A stretch of DNA of 33,481 nucleotides from contig NZ_JADZBI010000088.1 of assembly GCF_020852195.1 (NCBI RefSeq), positions 1 through 33,481 on the forward strand, in the 5' to 3' direction. The notes below the pieces were generated by a model. It made no database searches, had not been told where the DNA came from, and saw only the letters and a list, made by a program, of their open reading frames with translations. Below are positions 24,401-31,001 of the stretch, piece after piece (the stretch's first letter is position 1; the number at the start of each line of letters is the position of its first letter). This DNA is from Hyphomicrobium sp. (GTDB lineage Bacteria; Pseudomonadota; Alphaproteobacteria; Rhizobiales; Hyphomicrobiaceae). Made by a program: the position numbers and the translations under genes.

Positions 24401-25358
24401 AGCGCAAAAGGCCGTCATCGAGCGTCTACGGGGCATGGGGCTGCCTTCTACGGTGGTCGCCGTGCACTTCGGCGCGCTTCGCGGGTTGAACGACTTCAAA
24501 GACGTGCCGTGCTGCATCGTGATCGGTCGCCCACGCCCATCCGACATCGACTTGGAGTTGATGACCGAGGCGCTGCATTCGCATAATCCCGCCGTCACCG
24601 AGATCGCGCGGCGGGTATCTGGCTGGACTGAGGAACACCCCGACGCACGGGTTGCGGCTGTGCAGCGGGTAACCGCTGCTGCCGAGGTGAAGCAAGCCGT
24701 GGCGCGTATGCGGCCCTACGATCGCACTGTCGCTAACTCTTGCACGGTGCATGTGTTCGGTGCGTATGACTGCGGGCTGCCCCCGGAGCTGGTGCAGCTG
24801 CGTGCGTGGTCAGACGCCGACCGGTCGCCGGTCGAGGTGGCGCTGGCATACGGCGCGGTGTTCTCGGATGCGCGTCTTAATCAGCAATCTTACGGAGGGC
24901 TGTTCCCGAAGGCGGATGCGTCCGGGCGTGGCCTCGTTGGTCTTGAGCAACGTCGCAAGTTCACCCTGCTTGTGAGGAACATGCGGCGACAGTTTGAGGT
25001 CGAAAAGAAACTCGGTGCTTATCCCTATAAAGAAAGAAGGGATGGGGTTAATGAATTTCCTATTAGGCGTAAGCACCGAGTTTCGGACGCCCTATCTTTC
25101 GCTGCCGACGGCGCAGATTCCGTACCCGGCCGGACGCACAAACTGGTGCGGTTGCGCACCGATGCGACGCGCGGCCCGGCGACGCTGGCGCTCGTCAACG
25201 CGGACTGGACGCAAGCACGCGCAGAGCAGCTGCTGCGCTGCCCGATAACCCATTGGCACGAGATGGGCGCCGACGAGGTGCTCGCGATCGGTGGGCGCCG
25301 ACGGCCGCGCCTTGCAGTACGTGAGTACTGCCGACACATGAGCGCGGTGCCTGGGTAG
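21444..25358 (+). CDS. Primase-helicase replication protein
   Basis: A 1304-aa protein, the largest gene of the element. Residues 80-290 look like an archaeo-eukaryotic primase domain: Asp177 and Asp179 in LLVDLDHMPGEPE, TSSAGIKGARVRLVFEL (213-229), and a third acidic residue, Asp255, in IIDSSLYTPGHLVITTAPR. A helicase follows, with Walker A HAPGAGKTTALL (Lys505) and a Walker B-like LVINDEGT (642-649). Four cysteines lie between them, Cys576, 600, 603 and 611, which could hold zinc or an iron-sulfur cluster. HFGALRGLNDFKDV (1008-1021) and an arginine-finger-like VKQAVARMRPYDR belong to the second helicase lobe. It probably initiates and unwinds the element's own replication. The start ATG 21444 lacks a good Shine-Dalgarno; ATG 21450 is an alternative. 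Confidence 0.75.
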   Translation: MPMDSVSAPIDGRNAAAFAVNNAALPSDLINLHLQHPPAAVPQTHTNRGVTIATPHDHSLCVRGPSYEVQKTFRLANPTHHPVHPRGTWDDACDPTAGKWEELSRISFGAHASHEVWLDELRDWAELLDGLAAQPDAGLILGRLKHDARRDASRGRWLVSDRQGRYDDVPSRWLLVDLDHMPGEPEAASGVLPDYISDTMPELSACAYVAAFTSSAGIKGARVRLVFELAAPRTLAAMRSFAQMVNTRAGVEIIDSSLYTPGHLVITTAPRLFASVAQGNIVTAQQLPRPVRDAAWFVAGDLASIPDAAVTFVTGDAAYVPKGQRSESMTKAAAAELLQALGPGSYSVNVHRWLCHVAWTAPAHRGDAAFNEAVSIIQDRIRETSEPARLGERLRIHGNECSLRRAWDSALERKAQQLTKRVIIGAAPAPVVASSPVSLSALGVNTAHAIDLSAAHAVSTAQAVPPPTIDNVRAQLKADFKAEATAITRGAKRHVLFKHAPGAGKTTALLEVLNAGHISSNLTRIAVPTHALAEQLVADIKAHARGIGDQGGGMHYDTDLVASVRHHKGRGQPGMCPDPVSKPKADLAESFGVPVKRHVCSGCATEKAGNCPWLAQADDDGNGVIVEAHHAANSPVERRADLVINDEGTIGAAIQTGGDSVPIADLANTATIYAVREGYALGARLGRATLDLSTYRTELRLAVGASIPKKEGEAGKLLTCAIPSLVADVTFEARRGMRTETRTGTGAAHAIELEARLQATLFARIANDKTPDANRKDAVASLRTSQAATLLYQAIDASARRSYVFGVAAYFQGSGKSRVNRVKCVRRAPRPAAESSISFDGTADVDVWRALVATTGAPFEQQVYDATPIIPAGAVTVHHYADKAGALASLLSPPKPTTAEAAANELRTQLLELSSRPWAVAAYGDLPTRLADAETLVAAGRAESDRKRRNADTTLKMLWRFVLTEAVSHISRAVPVAGEQVSTLLIAQKAVIERLRGMGLPSTVVAVHFGALRGLNDFKDVPCCIVIGRPRPSDIDLELMTEALHSHNPAVTEIARRVSGWTEEHPDARVAAVQRVTAAAEVKQAVARMRPYDRTVANSCTVHVFGAYDCGLPPELVQLRAWSDADRSPVEVALAYGAVFSDARLNQQSYGGLFPKADASGRGLVGLEQRRKFTLLVRNMRRQFEVEKKLGAYPYKERRDGVNEFPIRRKHRVSDALSFAADGADSVPGRTHKLVRLRTDATRGPATLALVNADWTQARAEQLLRCPITHWHEMGADEVLAIGGRRRPRLAVREYCRHMSAVPG

Positions 25359-25475
25359 ATCGGGAGGGGAATTACGCGGGGGGCGACATGGGGATAATCT
25401 GGGCGGCATCGCATCAACAGCCCCGGCCCGTGGTATTGATCAGCCTAGTGATTGAGTCCGAAGGCGGAGACAGCA

Positions 25476-25646
25476 ATGCTGGAAATCCTCGCGACCGTCA
25501 TACTGATCGGCCTCATGCTTGTGCCGCTGGTCAACGTTCTTGTTGGCGTAGTTGCCGGCTTCATGCTGTTCGGCTTCTTTGGCGCGATCGCGGGGTTCGT
25601 GATCGGCGCGGGGCTGACAGGAATGATGACAGACGGTTTTCACTAG
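25476..25646 (+). CDS. Small two-helix membrane peptide
   Basis: Fifty-six codons from ATG 25476 (GGAG at 25466-25469, 6 nt upstream). Two hydrophobic helices, LATVILIGLMLVPLVNVLVG and FMLFGFFGAIAGFVIGAGL, are joined by almost no loop, and the tail TGMMTDGFH is short. Size and pattern would suit a holin, a pore-forming toxin or an inhibitory membrane peptide; the sequence alone does not decide. It sits 117 bp after the primase-helicase. Confidence 0.6.
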   Translation: MLEILATVILIGLMLVPLVNVLVGVVAGFMLFGFFGAIAGFVIGAGLTGMMTDGFH

Positions 25647-25704
25647 AGATCGCATTCAATCTGCGCAGCAGCCAGGAAGCCGGGCCAGCCCCCTGACGTG
25701 CGTC

Positions 25705-26244
25705 TCATGCGGACGCAGGCTGCATCGCCCCCACCGCTGTCCTGAGTCCCTCGATCACGCCCACCATGGCGTCTACGTCCCCCGGCGCGGCGGTGCGCAG
25801 TTGCTCGGCAGCGAAGTCGCACGCGAGGTCAACGGGGGGCCAAGCGCGCCCAAGCCGCTCGGCAGCCTGCTGTTCGATGTCGTGCTGGACGGGTAGGCGG
25901 AGGCCCATCGCGAGCCGCATGCGCTCCGTGAGGCGCGCCTGGGCCGCCTCAACCGCGGCGTGATGTGTGTCGGCATCAGCATCTGACCACGTTTGCGATG
26001 CGACCGCGGTCAGATCCTCGATGGCCGCCTCCACAGCCCACGCGATACCGAAGCTCTGCGACTTGCCGCGTGCCGCCTCTGCGTACTTGGTAATCTCGGA
26101 CACGATCTCGGCCGGCGCACGCCGGACAAAACGCGGCGTGTCCACGCATCCGTCTTCGACAAAGATGGCCGTCTCGCCCACGGCCGACTGGTTATCGGTT
26201 TCAACCCAGGCGCCACGCCCAGCTTGCATATGAATGACGATCAT
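25705..26244 (-). CDS. Hypothetical soluble protein
   Basis: A 179-aa protein. ATG 26244 overlaps the stop of the HTH-protein gene upstream (ATGA), so they form a coupled pair. The N-terminus (MIVIHMQAGRGAWVETDNQS) is beta-like and includes VETDNQSAVGETAIFVEDGC. The rest is Ala-rich and helical, with many charged residues. There is no signal peptide or membrane segment, and no family is recognised. Confidence 0.65.
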   Translation of the reverse strand: MIVIHMQAGRGAWVETDNQSAVGETAIFVEDGCVDTPRFVRRAPAEIVSEITKYAEAARGKSQSFGIAWAVEAAIEDLTAVASQTWSDADADTHHAAVEAAQARLTERMRLAMGLRLPVQHDIEQQAAERLGRAWPPVDLACDFAAEQLRTAAPGDVDAMVGVIEGLRTAVGAMQPASA

Positions 26245-26657
26245 GAGAGTTTCCTTTTGCTCGTTGAAGTAACGTCATGAAAACTCGAGGATTCGTCACG
26301 CCAGATCAAGTGTTTTGGAAACGCTACATCTTGGAGTGTTTGCCGTTCGATTTTAGAAATACTGGTGCGGCTAACGTCGAATACGCGAGCAATGGACGCT
26401 ATGCTTCCCCCGGCTAAGTTGAAATAGAATTGCGAGCGGGCCAGATTTCTGAGCGAATTCAGCAAAAGCGTTCCAACGCCTGCGCGCCGACACCATCCCC
26501 GGGGCACCTGCTCCGCCCCAGCTCTTGCATGCGTGAGCGCGGAAAATCGGGGCGCAGACTGGCCACGCTGGGCCGCGTCGTGGGACCACCGATGCATGTC
26601 CGAGCGACGCGCGCGCCGGCAGTGCATGACCAGCAACGAGTCGGCAACGCGACTCAC
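26241..26657 (-). CDS. Helix-turn-helix protein (start uncertain)
   Basis: The reliable part is the C-terminal 75 residues. GGSIASIARVFDVSRTSISKIERQ is a clear helix-turn-helix with the recognition-helix pattern VSRTSISKI found in phage HNH-type and repressor proteins; a basic tail follows. GTG 26657 gives 138 aa, but the first 60 residues are Arg/Ser/Cys-rich and not protein-like, so the true start is probably further in (for example near 26500). Overlap of its stop with the next ATG supports translation. It may regulate the divergent membrane-wHTH gene at 26740. Confidence 0.5.
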   Translation of the reverse strand: MSRVADSLLVMHCRRARRSDMHRWSHDAAQRGQSAPRFSALTHARAGAEQVPRGWCRRAGVGTLLLNSLRNLARSQFYFNLAGGSIASIARVFDVSRTSISKIERQTLQDVAFPKHLIWRDESSSFHDVTSTSKRKLS

Positions 26658-26739
26658 GTATCATTAAACGCATACGGCGCCACCCTGGCAGGTCGCGCCG
26701 CACACTTGAAGCTCACCTGCGGTAACAGGAGAACTCCCG

Positions 26740-27969
26740 ATGACTACGCGTAGCGCCCTTTCCGGCGCGAATCCAGCGCGCAATGCGCCTACACCTAACG
26801 ACGCCTCAAAGCCTTCGGCATTGCAGCCTGTTGCGCATATCGGCGCAACCAACTGCAACACTCCCGACGCCAACAAGCCGCTGCGCTTGGCACTCCTGGC
26901 TGCAGGCTTGCTCTTGGCGGCCGTTTCGATCGCCTTGGCAGCATCGGCTGGCTACGCAAGGGGTGCGACTCAGCTTGAGGCTGTGGTCTGGTCGGTCGCA
27001 GGAATCGCCCTCGCCATTGTCTCTCTGACCGGCCTCGCTGCCGCGATTTCGACACGCGGCACAATGCGTCGCGCGGCATTCACCGCATGGCTGATCGCGC
27101 TCGCTTTCGTGATCGTGGCGGGCTTGGGCAGCCAGCATGGGGGGCGCGAGCTGGCCACACGCACCGATAACGCCACGACCGGCGACCGCACGCGCGCCGA
27201 GGCTGTGTACAAGCGCGCCGCCGCCGATCTCGCCGCGCTCCCCGCGGCACGCCCGGCCGGCGTGATCGACAACGAGCTGGCGGTGCTGCTGAAGGACACG
27301 CGCCTGCGCGGGTGCGCCGGCTGGCTCGAAAGCAAGCGCCTCCGCACCGTCTGCGTGGAGAAAGTCGAGCCCCTGCGCGCCGAGCAGTCGATAGCGCATG
27401 AGCGCCAGCGACTGCAGCAGACCATGGACAACGCCACCGCCGCGCTCACCGCCGCCAAGCCGACGACGCCCGCGAATTCGGACGCCGCCGCCGTCGCCCG
27501 CTACCTCGCGGCGCTGGGTGTCGTGCTCCCTGTCGATCGGCTCGCGGATTTGATCAGCCTGTTAACGGTTGTGGCGATCGAAGTCGTCGGCGCAGTGGCG
27601 CTCGCGCTCGGTAGGCAGCACCCTGTGGCGCAGCCACCAAGTGCTGCGGTGAACGTTCACGAACAGCCGCGCGACGGGGGCGCGCTGACGCTGCAGGCGC
27701 CTGTGAACACGCCACCCCGGCCCGGTGTTCAAAGCCTGCCGAATCGGGGCCTGAACGCGGATACGACGGCGACGATTGAACGCTTGAAGGCGCGCATCCT
27801 TGGCGATCTTGAACGCGGCCCGCGTGCATGTTCACAGCGTGCGCTCGCTGGCGAGTTCGGCGTGTCGGTTGGTTACGTGAACAAGGCGCTCAAAGAGCTT
27901 GCGCATGGTGGTCGCGTTAACGTGTTGGCGTCTCGCGTAGGGACGCGGCTCGAGCTTGCGACGGCATGA
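26740..27969 (+). CDS. Membrane protein with C-terminal winged-helix domain
   Basis: A 409-aa protein with AGGAG 10 nt before ATG 26740. Three transmembrane helices at about 48-70, 79-103 and 112-130 are followed by a roughly 135-residue charged coiled-coil-like region with a Cys pair near Trp (CAGWLESKRLRTVC, 192-205). A fourth helix spans about 269-290 (ADLISLLTVVAIEVVGAVALAL), and a Pro-rich linker leads to a winged-helix domain at 343-405 (RACSQRALAGEFGVSVGYVNKALKEL). The DNA-binding end should be cytoplasmic if the four helices span in series. A membrane-anchored regulator, or an anchor for the element's DNA, are both plausible. No family name is certain. Confidence 0.7.
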   Translation: MTTRSALSGANPARNAPTPNDASKPSALQPVAHIGATNCNTPDANKPLRLALLAAGLLLAAVSIALAASAGYARGATQLEAVVWSVAGIALAIVSLTGLAAAISTRGTMRRAAFTAWLIALAFVIVAGLGSQHGGRELATRTDNATTGDRTRAEAVYKRAAADLAALPAARPAGVIDNELAVLLKDTRLRGCAGWLESKRLRTVCVEKVEPLRAEQSIAHERQRLQQTMDNATAALTAAKPTTPANSDAAAVARYLAALGVVLPVDRLADLISLLTVVAIEVVGAVALALGRQHPVAQPPSAAVNVHEQPRDGGALTLQAPVNTPPRPGVQSLPNRGLNADTTATIERLKARILGDLERGPRACSQRALAGEFGVSVGYVNKALKELAHGGRVNVLASRVGTRLELATA

Positions 27970-28121
27970 CAATCACGGGCGGCGCCTACGGGCGCTGCTT
28001 CTTGCTTGACGGCAAGGGCCTCGCATATCAGGCGGTCAGAGTGTTGCACTCAGCGAACTACAAGGCGCCAAGCGGGCCAGTCTCAGTGCAGAAAGATGTA
28101 CTTTCCGAGTGCGCCGACTAG
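27966..28121 (+). CDS. Possible 51-aa coupled small ORF
   Basis: ATG 27966 overlaps the stop of the membrane-wHTH gene (ATGA). The ORF runs MTITGGAYGRCFLLDGKGLA and on to TAG 28119-28121, overlapping the 3' end of the convergent minus-strand gene by 39 bp. The coupling and the sensible composition argue for translation; the overlap and lack of any known relative argue against. Confidence 0.35.
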   Translation: MTITGGAYGRCFLLDGKGLAYQAVRVLHSANYKAPSGPVSVQKDVLSECAD

Positions 28122-28817
28122 ATTGTCGTAAGTGCCTCGCACCTCACTCAAATGTTCACTTTTGAAGTCAAGCCACGCCTGCGCAGGTGAGTTGTCCCCC
28201 TCTTCGCGCTCAGAGAACGTCACTCCGAAAATCCTCAGCTGTTTCCGAACTTCGGCTTGCCATTCAGCGCTCGCGTGAGTCTCTGCCCCTTCGGTCACAA
28301 CGGTCGCAAGGTTCCGACGCGCCCGAGGAAATTGGCGACAAGCAATCTCCATATAGATAACCGCCGCCCCGACCTCCGGTCCCAATAAATCAGTTGCCAG
28401 CTTGTGAAAGGTCAGCAGTTTTCGCTGCGCATCGTCGCACTCCGCAACTCTCCGCGAGCCCTCTCCGGAAAGAAAGTATTCGATAATATTCGTATCTGGC
28501 ACCAGCAGTTTATCCTTAAGGACCACCGGAGCGCAGGCACGGCGCGCAGCGTGAAAAGAGTTGTCTGCGACACGCAGTATTTCGGAAGCAAGATCACTGC
28601 GTCTTCTTGCATTCTCTTGCCTCTTCCATACCGATAACGCGCGGCTGGCAATCACTGCACCGCAGAGAGTCCCAAGCCCCTGCATCCAATCTGTTATGTT
28701 CCCGCCTCTCAGAAACCAGATTGCAGCTTCCGAATTGATCGAAACAGCCAGCAGAATCGCGAGGACGGCGCAGGAAACGATTGCGATCGGATCAACCCAG
28801 GAATGGTATTCTTCCAC
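28083..28817 (-). CDS. Membrane protein with large cytoplasmic domain, unknown
   Basis: A 244-aa protein starting at GTG 28817, with GAGGTG on the minus strand about 6 nt before it. Two transmembrane helices at roughly 8-27 (VDPIAIVSCAVLAILLAVSI) and 45-63 (MQGLGTLCGAVIASRALSV) precede a soluble helical domain of about 180 residues rich in Arg, Glu and Ala (KRQENARRRSDLASEILRVA ... EIACRQFPRARRNLATVV). This membrane-hairpin-plus-helical-domain plan is found in many uncharacterised bacterial proteins. It is convergent with the preceding gene. Function unknown. Confidence 0.7.
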   Translation of the reverse strand: MEEYHSWVDPIAIVSCAVLAILLAVSINSEAAIWFLRGGNITDWMQGLGTLCGAVIASRALSVWKRQENARRRSDLASEILRVADNSFHAARRACAPVVLKDKLLVPDTNIIEYFLSGEGSRRVAECDDAQRKLLTFHKLATDLLGPEVGAAVIYMEIACRQFPRARRNLATVVTEGAETHASAEWQAEVRKQLRIFGVTFSEREEGDNSPAQAWLDFKSEHLSEVRGTYDNLVGALGKYIFLH

Positions 28818-29058
28818 GGCAACACCTCAATGATGCAACAACGGTCGAGCTTGACGCGTACTCGATCATGACGCCGCCGTCGAACGCGCGTCGATCAATC
28901 ACGAGCGGATGCCGGTCCCTGCTAACGGCGGAGTCGGATTGGGGGCCGTGGCTGCACGGGGTGCCGGAGGAAGCATTCGCGGTATGCCGCCCGTGCGCGG
29001 CGGATCGAATGTGGATCGCTGGGGGCGGGTTTCGAGAAGCGCGACATTGGCGCAGGGC

Positions 29059-29226
29059 TCATTCGATGAGCCATTTGGCGGTTTCAGGAGTCAGGATCGC
29101 CAACGAGAAAAAGAGCAGTGCGCCCATCATAATGGCGGAAGTAATCACCATCCCAAGACCAAATTCGCGATCGGACGGGGTTCGCTGCTTTTCGGGGTAC
29201 AGCCGGGACCAGTCTTCATCGCTCAT
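29059..29226 (-). CDS. 55-aa single-helix membrane protein
   Basis: A short gene with GGGAG on the minus strand 5 nt before ATG 29226. The acidic/basic N-terminus MSDEDWSRLYPEKQRTPSDR is followed by one transmembrane helix, MVITSAIMMGALLFFSLAIL, and the tail TPETAKWLIE. No family is recognised. It lies 52 bp after the lipoprotein gene on the same strand and is probably cotranscribed with it. Confidence 0.55.
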   Translation of the reverse strand: MSDEDWSRLYPEKQRTPSDREFGLGMVITSAIMMGALLFFSLAILTPETAKWLIE

Positions 29227-29278
29227 TTCGACTCCCGATAGGCGTCAGTTGTCAAACGCCACCAGAAGAACCTCATGC

Positions 29279-30040
29279 TCAACTGGCCACTTGCTTTACG
29301 GCAAACTCGTGCATTTCGCCTGCGAACTCCACTTGCACGATGTACTCGGTCGGTCCTTTGGTCGGATGCGTCAGGCGGTCAAGTACGACCGTGCCACCGT
29401 ACCATTCGCCAGGGAGCACCGTGTTGTCTTTGAGGATCGTCTGCTGAAGGCCGCTCAGATTGCGCTCGCCTTCAATGCGAAGTCGATCAAAGTCATTCGC
29501 TGTTTCCGCGTTCGCAGCCTGCTGTGCGATTTGCGCGCGAAGCGGATCGTATGTAGTCGCGGTGTAAGTCCCGTACGCTCGCCCGCCGTAACCGTAGGTG
29601 TTCACACCGCCTGTTGAGGTAACATAGCCGGCGTTGGCGGCCGACATTGCTCGAGCCGTTCCCGACAGCACCGCTGCGAACGCCTGGACTGCTTGCTTGT
29701 CCTTTTCCTCCTGCACAAGCTCGTCGTATCGATGCACGCGAACGGCGACATGCTTGCCTTCAACGTTTTGCCGCGCCGAGATAGAGGACTCGAGAAGGTC
29801 ATGCGGCGCGCCGCTCATATTGTTGACGACGATCGTGAACGCTGGCCGGGCGCTTCCGTCTATGACGCGCGAATTGGGCTTAAGCATCACGACGTGCTTC
29901 TTGCGCGAAACTAAGGCGGGCACGCCGTCGCGAATGATGGATTCTTGTCCGGGTGCAGCCGCCAAGTGGATCGTTTGTGGTTGAGAACAGCCAGCGGCAA
30001 GTAATGCAAACGCACAGGTAGTTGCGGATCGCAATAACAT
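29279..30040 (-). CDS. Putative lipoprotein
   Basis: A 253-aa exported protein with a lipobox: ATTCAFALLAAGC, cleavage before Cys18. ATG 30040 follows a G-run (GGGGGG). The mature protein begins SQPQTIHLAAAPGQE and has a central region rich in Ala, Gly, Tyr and Thr (STGGVNTYGYGGRAYGTYTA). The C-terminus looks like a beta-sandwich (LPGEWYGGTVVLDRL ... EYIVQVEFAGEMHEFAVKQ). It should be anchored in the outer or inner membrane. Surface exclusion or phage-receptor masking would fit an integrated element, but nothing in the sequence shows it. Confidence 0.72.
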   Translation of the reverse strand: MLLRSATTCAFALLAAGCSQPQTIHLAAAPGQESIIRDGVPALVSRKKHVVMLKPNSRVIDGSARPAFTIVVNNMSGAPHDLLESSISARQNVEGKHVAVRVHRYDELVQEEKDKQAVQAFAAVLSGTARAMSAANAGYVTSTGGVNTYGYGGRAYGTYTATTYDPLRAQIAQQAANAETANDFDRLRIEGERNLSGLQQTILKDNTVLPGEWYGGTVVLDRLTHPTKGPTEYIVQVEFAGEMHEFAVKQVAS

Positions 30041-30140
30041 TGTGTCCCCCCAACATTCATGCGTGAAATGAGGGGAAGAGTAGATCCGTTAACGCACGAG
30101 TCGCAACACGCGTCGCGATTGTGGGGGGATGCCCTGTGGG

Positions 30141-30701
30141 CTATCGCAGCGCATCATCCGCAAGCTGTTGATTCAGAATGCCGATAGCAACAGCACGGCG
30201 ATCCTCGTCGGTGCCGCCCAACAGCGCGTCCGCATGATCTCCACAGAGATGCTGCGCGATCGGTAGTAGCACCGGCATCAACCCGGCCGCGACGAGCATC
30301 GCCGGTACTTGCTCGAGCTGTGCAAACGCATCTGCGGTCAGCGGTACATTGACCGAGACGAATGAGCCAGTCGGCAGCGCGACGCCTGCGCGTCGCGCTA
30401 ATTCGGTGGCAGCGTCGGAAATGACATCCTGAAGCTGTTCGGCTTTGAGCGTCGTCGGATCGGTCACTGCGCGGTCACTGATAGCGGCGATCTGATCGGC
30501 GTTCCTCTGTTCAAGCCATTCGACGATCACAGCCAGCCGCCAGCGGTTTTCCTTGGTTGGAATCCCGTCCGGCTTTGGGAACTTGCCACGCGCCATCAGG
30601 CGCTGTATCTGACGCCTATCCAAGCCAGTCGCCTCGGCAATTTCGACGTAGCCGACGTATCGAGGTAGCTCTGTACGGGCAGCAGTGACGGCATTGGACA
30701 T
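30141..30701 (-). CDS. Putative excisionase / recombination directionality factor
   Basis: A 186-aa protein at the right end of the element. Residues 14-62 form an AlpA/MerR-like winged helix: YVGYVEIAEATGLDRRQIQR, then LMARGKFPKP, then an RWRLAVIVEWLEQRN segment, the usual pattern of excisionases. The remaining 120 residues are helical and not recognised, unusually long for an excisionase. Its gene and upstream region contain inverted GTCACTG heptamers (30463-30469, 30474-30480, 30711-30717) and direct ones (30683-30689, 30751-30757, 30762-30768), suggesting that it or the integrase binds here, possibly with autoregulation. Start ATG 30701. Confidence 0.65.
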   Translation of the reverse strand: MSNAVTAARTELPRYVGYVEIAEATGLDRRQIQRLMARGKFPKPDGIPTKENRWRLAVIVEWLEQRNADQIAAISDRAVTDPTTLKAEQLQDVISDAATELARRAGVALPTGSFVSVNVPLTADAFAQLEQVPAMLVAAGLMPVLLPIAQHLCGDHADALLGGTDEDRRAVAIGILNQQLADDALR

Positions 30702-30747
30702 GTTGCGACCGTCACTGATTTGCGGGTAAGCCGCAAGCTCGCGTGAG

Positions 30748-30769
30748 CAGCAGTGACAGGGCAGTGACG
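30748..30769 (+). promoter_or_regulatory. Right-end CAGTGAC tandem pair (probable arm sites)
   Basis: Exact 22-bp copy of 11552-11573, with CAGTGAC at 30751-30757 and 30762-30768 (11-bp spacing), 52 bp from the core site. Pairs at both ends in the same orientation are expected for integrase or directionality-factor arm sites. Confidence 0.6.
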
Positions 30770-30776
30770 AGTAGTG

Positions 30777-30805
30777 TTGACGGTGACGAGCTACAGTAGC
30801 TAACT
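30777..30805 (+). promoter_or_regulatory. Candidate element-supplied promoter of tRNA-His
   Basis: TTGACG (30777-30782), 17-bp spacer, CTAACT (30800-30805). Initiation about 7 bp later would leave a leader of about 11 nt before the tRNA at 30824. It lies wholly inside the element, so the working tRNA gene now depends on it. Confidence 0.5.
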
Positions 30806-30820
30806 CACTGTAATTTCTTG

Positions 30821-30864
30821 TAAGCCGCCTTAGCTCAGTTGGTTAGAGCGCTAGATTGTGGATC
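30821..30864 (+). repeat. Right attachment site (attR) within tRNA-His
   Basis: Identical to 11370-11413 over 44 bp. The element contributes this 5' half; the chromosome contributes the tRNA 3' half from 30865. Confidence 0.92.
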
Positions 30865-30900
30865 TAGAGGTCCCCCGTTCGAGCCGGGGAGGCGGTACCA
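30824..30900 (+). tRNA. tRNA-His (GTG)
   Basis: A complete 77-nt gene including encoded CCA. The acceptor stem GCCGCCT pairs with AGGCGGT, with G1 opposite U72. The D-arm contains AGCTCAGTTGGTTAGAGC; the anticodon arm is CTAGA, loop TTGTGGA (anticodon GTG), TCTAG; the T-arm CCCCG TTCGAGC CGGGG is standard. The discriminator is A73 and there is no encoded G-1, as known for Alphaproteobacteria. The gene was reconstituted by integration of the element: bases 1-41 from the element, the rest chromosomal. Confidence 0.97.
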
Positions 30901-31001
30901 AACAAAATCAATGACTTACGCAAGATCGATCTGGCCAGTGATTAACGTATATATAGCGGCCAGATAGCGGAATTCCCTCGCTAGCCACATACAACTCACC
31001 C

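Larger units (their letters stand above)
11370..30864. mobile_element. Integrated element (19.45 kb) in tRNA-His; satellite- or prophage-like
   Basis: Bounded by a 44-bp direct repeat derived from the 5' half of tRNA-His, with a P4-type integrase gene at the left end and an AlpA/MerR-like excisionase candidate at the right end. Internal genes include a second tyrosine recombinase, a primase-helicase, a virion ejection-type protein module with terminator, two HEPN-like proteins, and several small membrane proteins. No portal, capsid, terminase, tail, relaxase or type IV secretion gene is recognisable. I infer a replicating integrative element related to phage satellites or a strongly reduced prophage. 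Most genes match no family I can name. Confidence 0.88.

Noticed and set aside
21444-25358. Relaxase or conjugative helicase reading of the large protein
   Set aside because: The DLD primase-like motif precedes the Walker A box and there is no HUH or catalytic Tyr relaxase pattern; primase-helicase fits better.
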